This document shows, piece after piece, positions 34,557 through 39,625 of a DNA stretch of 39,625 bases. A program made the position numbers and the translations under genes. The notes below the pieces were generated by a model. The model was given only the letters and a program-made list of their open reading frames with translations, had not been told where the DNA came from and did no database searches. Numbering within the stretch: the first letter of the stretch is position 1; each line of letters begins with the position of its first letter. The stretch comes from Demequinaceae bacterium (GTDB lineage Bacteria > Actinomycetota > Actinomycetes > Actinomycetales > Demequinaceae): positions 1 to 39,625 of the forward strand of contig JAHEMW010000004.1 of NCBI GenBank assembly GCA_024643505.1. Direction: 5' to 3'.

Positions 34557-35990
34557 TTAAACGTCGTAGTACAACTCGAACTCGTGCGGGTGCGGACGGA
34601 ACCGCAGCGGGTCAATCTCCTGCGTGCGCTTGAGGTCGATCCACATCTCGATGAGGTCTTCGGTGAACACGCCGCCCTCGGTGAGGAACGCGTGGTCGGC
34701 CTCGAGCCTGTCGAGAACCTCCGGCAGCGAGGCCGGCACCTGCTGGATCTGTGCGTGCTCCTCAGGCGGAAGCTCATACAGGTCCTTGTCAACGGGGGCG
34801 GGGGGCTCGATGCGGTTCTTGATGCCATCGATGCCCGCCATGAGCAGCGCCGCAAAGCACAGGTACGGGTTGCTCGAGGGGTCGGGCGCACGGAACTCGA
34901 TGCGCTTGGCCTTGGCATTGGTACCGGTGATCGGGATGCGCACGGCCGCGGAGCGGTTACGCGCCGAGTACACCAGGTTGACCGGCGCCTCGTAGCCCGG
35001 AACGAGCCGGTGGTACGAGTTGACCGTCGGGTTCGTGAACGCGAGCAACGAAGGGGCGTGCTTGAGAATGCCGCCGATGTACCAGCGCGCCATGTCGGAA
35101 AGGCCGCCATAGCCCTTCTCGTCGTAGAACAGCGGCTCGCCGTCCTTCCAGATGGACTGGTGGACGTGCATTCCGGAGCCGTTGTCGCCGAACAGTGGCT
35201 TGGGCATGAACGTGACGGTCTTGCCCGCGCGCCACGCAACGTTCTTGACGACATACTTGAACTTCATAATGTCGTCGCCAGCGTGCAGCAGCGTGTTGAA
35301 GCGGTAGTTGATCTCCTGCTGACCGGCGGTGCCAACCTCGTGGTGCGCACGCTCAAGTTCGAGGCCAACCTGGGCCAGCACGGTGCACATCTCGTCGCGG
35401 AGGTCCGCGTACTGGTCACCGGGGCTGACGGGGAAGTAACCGCCCTTGTAGCGGGTCTTGTAGCCGCGGTTGGGGGTGCCGTCCTCCTCATACTCGACGC
35501 CGGTGTTCCACCATGCCTCCGAAGAGTCGATGTGGTAGTAACCCTCGTGCTGGTTCGTGTCGAACCGGACGGCGTCGAAGATGAAGAACTCCGCCTCGGG
35601 CGCGAAGTACGCCGTGTCGCCGATGCCGGTCGAGTTCAGGTACTCGACAGCCTTCGCAGCAATGTTGCGCGGGTCGCGCGAATAGGGCTCATTAGTAAAG
35701 GGGTCGACGATCGAGAAGTTGATCACAAGAGTCTTCGCGGCGCGGAACGGGTCCACGAACGCGGTGGCGACATCGGGGAGCAGCTTCATGTCGGACTCGT
35801 TGATCGTCTGGAAGCCGCGGATCGACGAACCGTCGAACATCGCGCCTTCCTCGAACACGTCCATCGTGAACTGCGACGCGGGAATGTTGAAGTGATGCAT
35901 CTGCCCGGGGAGGTCGCAGAAGCGGATGTCGACATACTCGACGCCCTCATCCTTGACGTAGGCGATTGCCTCTTCGGCGGTCTTGAACAT
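34557..35990 (-). CDS. glnA: Glutamine synthetase type I (GlnA1)
   Basis: [61 protein letters not shown]...[15 protein letters not shown]...[16 protein letters not shown]...[15 protein letters not shown] (adenylylation Tyr context); GAGGAG ahead of ATG 35990. Confidence 0.98.
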   Translation of the reverse strand: MFKTAEEAIAYVKDEGVEYVDIRFCDLPGQMHHFNIPASQFTMDVFEEGAMFDGSSIRGFQTINESDMKLLPDVATAFVDPFRAAKTLVINFSIVDPFTNEPYSRDPRNIAAKAVEYLNSTGIGDTAYFAPEAEFFIFDAVRFDTNQHEGYYHIDSSEAWWNTGVEYEEDGTPNRGYKTRYKGGYFPVSPGDQYADLRDEMCTVLAQVGLELERAHHEVGTAGQQEINYRFNTLLHAGDDIMKFKYVVKNVAWRAGKTVTFMPKPLFGDNGSGMHVHQSIWKDGEPLFYDEKGYGGLSDMARWYIGGILKHAPSLLAFTNPTVNSYHRLVPGYEAPVNLVYSARNRSAAVRIPITGTNAKAKRIEFRAPDPSSNPYLCFAALLMAGIDGIKNRIEPPAPVDKDLYELPPEEHAQIQQVPASLPEVLDRLEADHAFLTEGGVFTEDLIEMWIDLKRTQEIDPLRFRPHPHEFELYYDV

Positions 35991-36051
35991 CCGAATGCTC
36001 CTCATTAATAGGGTCATGCCAGGGCCGGCTACGCAAGCCTAGGCGCAAGCA

Positions 36052-36089
36052 GTTTCGCTCACATTCACGGGATGTTACGGGACTGTAAC
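36052..36089 (-). promoter_or_regulatory. GlnR-like binding box upstream of glnA1
   Basis: Minus strand GTTAC-agtccc-GTAAC-atcccg-TGAAT-gtgagc-GAAAC: four 5-mers with exact 6-nt spacers, fitting the published GlnR consensus gTnAC-n6-GaAAc (two copies) with a degenerate third block. Confidence 0.7.
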
Positions 36090-36125
36090 GCGACGCGTTG
36101 CCTCGGCGAGTTCACAAAGGCGTCG

Positions 36126-36131
36126 TACGAT
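36126..36131 (+). promoter_or_regulatory. Candidate -10 (TACGAT), 6 nt upstream of RDD GTG
   Basis: TACGAT-gacgcg-GTG. Confidence 0.4.
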
Positions 36132-36137
36132 GACGCG

Positions 36138-36545
36138 GTGACCCAGGAATCGTTAGCTCGGGCAGGCGTCGGGCGCCGCCTTGTGGCGATCGGAACCGAC
36201 TGGCTGCTCGCGATGATCGTCTCCTCGGCATTGTTCACCGAGGCCGCCTACCAGCAGTCGGAAGGTCTTGAGCGGATTCTGCTCGCAGGACAGCCATTCG
36301 CGACGCTTGGGATTTGGGCCGTGCAACACCTCATTCTCGTGGCGACGATCGGGACAACCATTGGGCATCGTCTTGTTGGACTGCGGGTCGTGCCAGAAGC
36401 CGGAGGCGGCACTGTGGGATTCGTGTCGGCCGCAATCCGAACCGTTTTGCTCGCCCTCGTCATTCCGGCGGTCGTGTGGGACTCGGAAGGACGTGGGCTC
36501 CACGACCGCGCGGCGCACACTCGCATCGTGAGCGCGCGGGCATGA
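36138..36545 (+). CDS. RDD-family membrane protein
   Basis: VTQESLARAGVGRRLVAIGTDWLLAMIVSSALF...GTTIGHRLVGLRVVPEAGG...RTVLLALVIPAVVWDSEGRGLHDRAAHTRIV; the ATG 36072 start would overlap the GlnR-like box. Confidence 0.88.
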   Translation: MTQESLARAGVGRRLVAIGTDWLLAMIVSSALFTEAAYQQSEGLERILLAGQPFATLGIWAVQHLILVATIGTTIGHRLVGLRVVPEAGGGTVGFVSAAIRTVLLALVIPAVVWDSEGRGLHDRAAHTRIVSARA

Positions 36546-37183
36546 GTTCGCTCACGATTACCGTGGCAGGAGTGCTGTTCGACATGGACGGCACGCTCAT
36601 CGACTCGAACGCGATGGTTGAGCAGGTGTGGACCGAGTTCGCCCTCGAGCATTCCGTCGACCCGTACGACGTCATCGAGTTCGCTCACGGACGGCCAAGT
36701 CGCTACACGATCGCGAGGTTTCTGCCGGCGGGCGAATCGGTGGATGACTGGCTCGGGTGGATCTCACGAGCCGAGGCGGGGCGTTTCGGCGACGTCGCGG
36801 CGATGCCGGGCGCCGTCGAGGTCACACGAGCGCTGCGAACTGACTCGTGGGCTGTCGTGACGTCAGCATTGCGCGAACCTGCCCTTGCGCGCATTGCTGC
36901 CGTTGGCATCAGTGAGCCTCGCGTCTTGATTGGCGCTGAAGACGTGACGCACGGGAAACCCGATCCAGAGGGCTACGTACGAGCCGCGCAGTTGCTCGGG
37001 CGCGATCCGTCTCGATGCGTCGTGTTCGAAGACACGCGAGCCGGGGTGGCGGCCGGACTGGCGGCGGGCTGCGCTGTCGTGGCCGTTGGCGCCGCTGATG
37101 TCGGCGTGGACGTACCACGCATTCTCGATTGGACGAATGTGACGGTCACGCACGGCGACGAGTTGATGATCACCCTCGGCTAG
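36542..37183 (+). CDS. HAD-superfamily phosphatase
   Basis: VLFDMDGTLIDSNAMVEQVW...VVTSA...HGKPDPEGYVRAAQLLGRDPSRCVVFEDTRAGVAAGLAAG; ATG overlaps the RDD stop (ATGA). Confidence 0.94.
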   Translation: MSSLTITVAGVLFDMDGTLIDSNAMVEQVWTEFALEHSVDPYDVIEFAHGRPSRYTIARFLPAGESVDDWLGWISRAEAGRFGDVAAMPGAVEVTRALRTDSWAVVTSALREPALARIAAVGISEPRVLIGAEDVTHGKPDPEGYVRAAQLLGRDPSRCVVFEDTRAGVAAGLAAGCAVVAVGAADVGVDVPRILDWTNVTVTHGDELMITLG

Positions 37184-37209
37184 CGCGCGAAGCGCGTCGG
37201 GGGCTTGCC

Positions 37210-37911
37210 CTAGCGCCCGCGCATTCCCTTGCGGTCGGGGCGTGCCTTGAGCGGGTCGATGCCCTTGGGGACGGGCGGACGCTGCGCACCAATCGCGTGC
37301 AAGCGCGCGCCCACGGCGTCTCGTTCGCGACGGTTGAGCACCGTCTTACCCTTGCGGATGGTCTTCATGAGCTTGCGTACAGGGACTTGCCCCTCGCCAG
37401 TTCCCACATAGAGGACGCGCACCGGCACGCCCGGAACGAGTTTGTTGATCCGCCGCGAGGCAGTCTCTGCAGGCTTGTGCGCGGCGTTGCCGCCTTCGGC
37501 GAGCAGCACGATTCCGGACTTGCCGACGCCCTGGAATACGACGGCCTTCCCGCGCGGGTCGATCGCCACCGGGTCGTCCTCAAACGCCCAGCCCGAGCGG
37601 ATGCTCTTGGCGACTGCGACCGAAGAGCCCATGGAGCCCTCAAGCTGCGAGTAAGTGTTGCGCTCGAACCGGCGCGTGAGCGTGAAAAGCGTTCCGAGGA
37701 CTGCGGTCATGACGCCGAAGATGATGGCGTACACAAGCGCCGCGGTGGAGCCGAGGAGCACGCCAACGAACACCGCCGCCCCGATGGTTCCGAAGAACAC
37801 GAGCAGCATGATGGGCAGAAGCCATTTGTCAGCCGAAGCCGTCGAACGGTAAGCCTGAGCAATCAGTTGGTACCAGCGTTGCTTCTTGGGCGCGGGTGCT
37901 TTCTTTGCCAT
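37210..37911 (-). CDS. DUF4191 domain membrane protein
   Basis: MAKKAPAPKKQRWYQLIAQAYRSTASADKWLLPIMLLVFFGTIGAAVFVG...LFTLTRRFERNTYSQLEGSMGSSVAVAKSIRSGWAFEDDPVAIDPRGKAVVFQGVGKSGIVLLAEG; adjacent to lipA. Confidence 0.88.
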   Translation of the reverse strand: MAKKAPAPKKQRWYQLIAQAYRSTASADKWLLPIMLLVFFGTIGAAVFVGVLLGSTAALVYAIIFGVMTAVLGTLFTLTRRFERNTYSQLEGSMGSSVAVAKSIRSGWAFEDDPVAIDPRGKAVVFQGVGKSGIVLLAEGGNAAHKPAETASRRINKLVPGVPVRVLYVGTGEGQVPVRKLMKTIRKGKTVLNRRERDAVGARLHAIGAQRPPVPKGIDPLKARPDRKGMRGR

Positions 37912-37959
37912 GATGCCCGCCATTGTAGTCCGACCCGGCAGCCGGCTGGGGCCGTCGCG

Positions 37960-38967
37960 CTACCGTCGCGCGGCGAGCAACGCGGAGGCCTCCTGGCGCG
38001 CCGCCATCGGCTGTCCGAGGTGCGCGAGCGCTGCCGGAATGGGTCGCCCCTTGCGCGTCATCGCTTGACCCCACAAACGCCCTGCGCGGTACGACGACCG
38101 CACCAGCGGGCCTGACATCACCCCGAGGAATCCGAATTCTTCAGCAGCGTCGGACAGGTCGACGAATTCTTCCGGCTTCACCCAGCGATCGACGGGGTGG
38201 TGCCGGGCGCTCGGGCGCAGGTATTGCGTGATCGTGATCAGATCGCAGCCCGCGTCCCGAAGGTCCCGGAGGGCGTCAACCGCCTCCTCGAACGTCTCGC
38301 CCATCCCGAGGATGAGGTTGGACTTGGTCACCAGGCCATCCGCCTGTGCGGAAGCGATGACGGACAGCGACCGGTCGTATCGAAACGCCGGGCGGATGCG
38401 CTTGAAGACGCGAGGAACGGTCTCAAGGTTGTGCGCGAGCACCTCCGGTCGCGACGAGAAGACCTCGGCGAGTTGGTCGGGCACGGCGTTGAAGTCGGGA
38501 ATCAGGAGTTCCACTCCAGTGCCGGGGTTGAGCGCGTGGATGCGGCGCACGGTTTCGGCGTACAGCCACGCCCCGCCGTCGGCAAGATCGTCGCGCGCGA
38601 CCCCCGTGATAGTCGAATACTTGAGGCCCATCTCGTGCACGGATTCTGCGACGCGCCGCGGCTCGTCGCGATCGAGATCCGCAGGCTTTCCGGTGTCGAT
38701 CTGGCAGAAGTCGCACCGCCGCGTGCATTGGTCGCCGCCGATGAGGAATGTCGCTTCGCGATCCTCCCAGCACTCGAAGATATTGGGGCAACCCGCCTCT
38801 TCACACACGGTGTGAAGGCCGCCGGTCTTGACCAGTGACTTGAGAGCGTTGTACTCGGGGCCCATCGTCGCCTTGGTGCGGATCCAGTCGGGCTTGCGCT
38901 CGATGGGCGTCTCGGCGTTGCGAGCTTCCACGCGCAGCATCTTGCGTCCCTCGGGTGCGATCGTCAC
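37960..38967 (-). CDS. lipA: Lipoyl synthase (radical SAM)
   Basis: [41 protein letters not shown] (CxxxCxxC cluster); GTG start 38967 overlaps the lipB stop; the ORF-track N-terminus is spurious. Confidence 0.97.
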   Translation of the reverse strand: MTIAPEGRKMLRVEARNAETPIERKPDWIRTKATMGPEYNALKSLVKTGGLHTVCEEAGCPNIFECWEDREATFLIGGDQCTRRCDFCQIDTGKPADLDRDEPRRVAESVHEMGLKYSTITGVARDDLADGGAWLYAETVRRIHALNPGTGVELLIPDFNAVPDQLAEVFSSRPEVLAHNLETVPRVFKRIRPAFRYDRSLSVIASAQADGLVTKSNLILGMGETFEEAVDALRDLRDAGCDLITITQYLRPSARHHPVDRWVKPEEFVDLSDAAEEFGFLGVMSGPLVRSSYRAGRLWGQAMTRKGRPIPAALAHLGQPMAARQEASALLAARR

Positions 38968-39625
38968 GCCGTCTCCTCGTGTCGGGGCCCGACGCCGACC
39001 GGCGTCGAGTCCCAGCGTACGTCGGCAAGCGCGAGTTCCAAGCATCGTGCCGTCGGCTCGATCACTTCCGCGACGCGGACGTCGCGGCCAAGTTCGCGAG
39101 ACAGGGACGTGACGTCGGCATCGGCGATGCCGCACGGAACGATGCGCCCAAATTGACTGAGATCAGGATTGCAGTTGAGCGCGAAGCCGTGCATCGTCAC
39201 CGACTTCGCGACACGGACCCCGATCGCGCAAATCTTGCGCTCGCGCTCGGTGCGCGACTCGGGGATCCAAACACCCGACCGGTCAGGGACGCGGATCGTC
39301 TCAATTCCGAACAGCGCACACACGTCCATGATCGCCTGCTCGAGCCGGCGCACGTACTTGACGACGTCGACGGGCTCGGCAAGGCGGATGATGGGATAGC
39401 CCACGAGCTGGCCAGGCCCGTGCCACGTAATCTTGCCCCCACGGTCGACGTCAATAACCTCAGTGCCATCGACGGGGCGGTCCCACGTCGCCGTGCGCTT
39501 GCCGGCGGTGTATACGGGCTCGTGCTCCACAAACAGCATCGAATCTCCGCGACGGCCCGAGGCAACGTCGGCGTGTATCGAGCGCTGCCAGTCCCACCCT
39601 TCCCGGTATGGCAGGAAGTGCGGCG
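38964..39625 (-). CDS. lipB: Octanoyltransferase, N-terminus cut by window edge
   Basis: Frame continues to the window end: ...[42 protein letters not shown]...[20 protein letters not shown]...[21 protein letters not shown]. Confidence 0.95.
   Translation of the reverse strand, partial: PHFLPYREGWDWQRSIHADVASGRRGDSMLFVEHEPVYTAGKRTATWDRPVDGTEVIDVDRGGKITWHGPGQLVGYPIIRLAEPVDVVKYVRRLEQAIMDVCALFGIETIRVPDRSGVWIPESRTERERKICAIGVRVAKSVTMHGFALNCNPDLSQFGRIVPCGIADADVTSLSRELGRDVRVAEVIEPTARCLELALADVRWDSTPVGVGPRHEETA

Noticed and set aside
34584-36008. 474-aa ORF antisense to glnA1
   Set aside because: Mirrors almost exactly the glnA1 reading frame; codon-bias artefact, no family signature.
1-39625. Search for CRISPR arrays, transposases, phage genes, tRNAs, toxin-antitoxin or restriction-modification genes
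   Set aside because: None recognised by eye; the only notable tandem array is the 21-bp coding repeat at 8031-8130. Absence not verified computationally.

Overview
A 39.6 kb, high-GC actinobacterial chromosomal window, probably Micrococcales-like (inferred from gene families and synteny, not tested). Most of it is core metabolism. In order: 3'-truncated yaaA (-); RNase P RNA rnpB (+), which the ORF track covers with spurious ORFs; a SNF2-family helicase; a formate/nitrite transporter; three aldo/keto reductases around an MmyB-type XRE regulator; an LCP-family protein with a heptapeptide repeat; an O-antigen-ligase-like membrane protein; an MpaB-like oxygenase; glgP; map-ppgK; a small SPOR-like protein and a membrane protein; panB-nadE; glnA2-glnE followed by two paralogous membrane proteins; a cebEFG-bglC-cebR-like beta-glucoside operon with a twin palindromic operator; an FGGY pentulose-type kinase; a flavoprotein; glnA1 with a GlnR-like box; RDD and HAD proteins; DUF4191; lipA and 5'-truncated lipB. 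Main second-look items: (1) rnpB and yaaA fire divergently with overlapping -10 elements; (2) a TANNNT motif sits 6-7 nt upstream of at least eight start codons, which suggests widespread leaderless mRNAs; (3) tandem-duplicated membrane proteins overlap the glnE stop codon; (4) two abutting identical 14-bp palindromes lie directly on the promoter of a sugar ABC operon, which also has a 16-bp intercistronic hairpin after the binding-protein gene; (5) a GlnR-like box with exact 11-bp spacing precedes glnA1, and GlnA2 lacks the adenylylation tyrosine. I found no CRISPR array, prophage, transposon, tRNA or convincing new defence system. All homology calls come from motif recognition without database searches.
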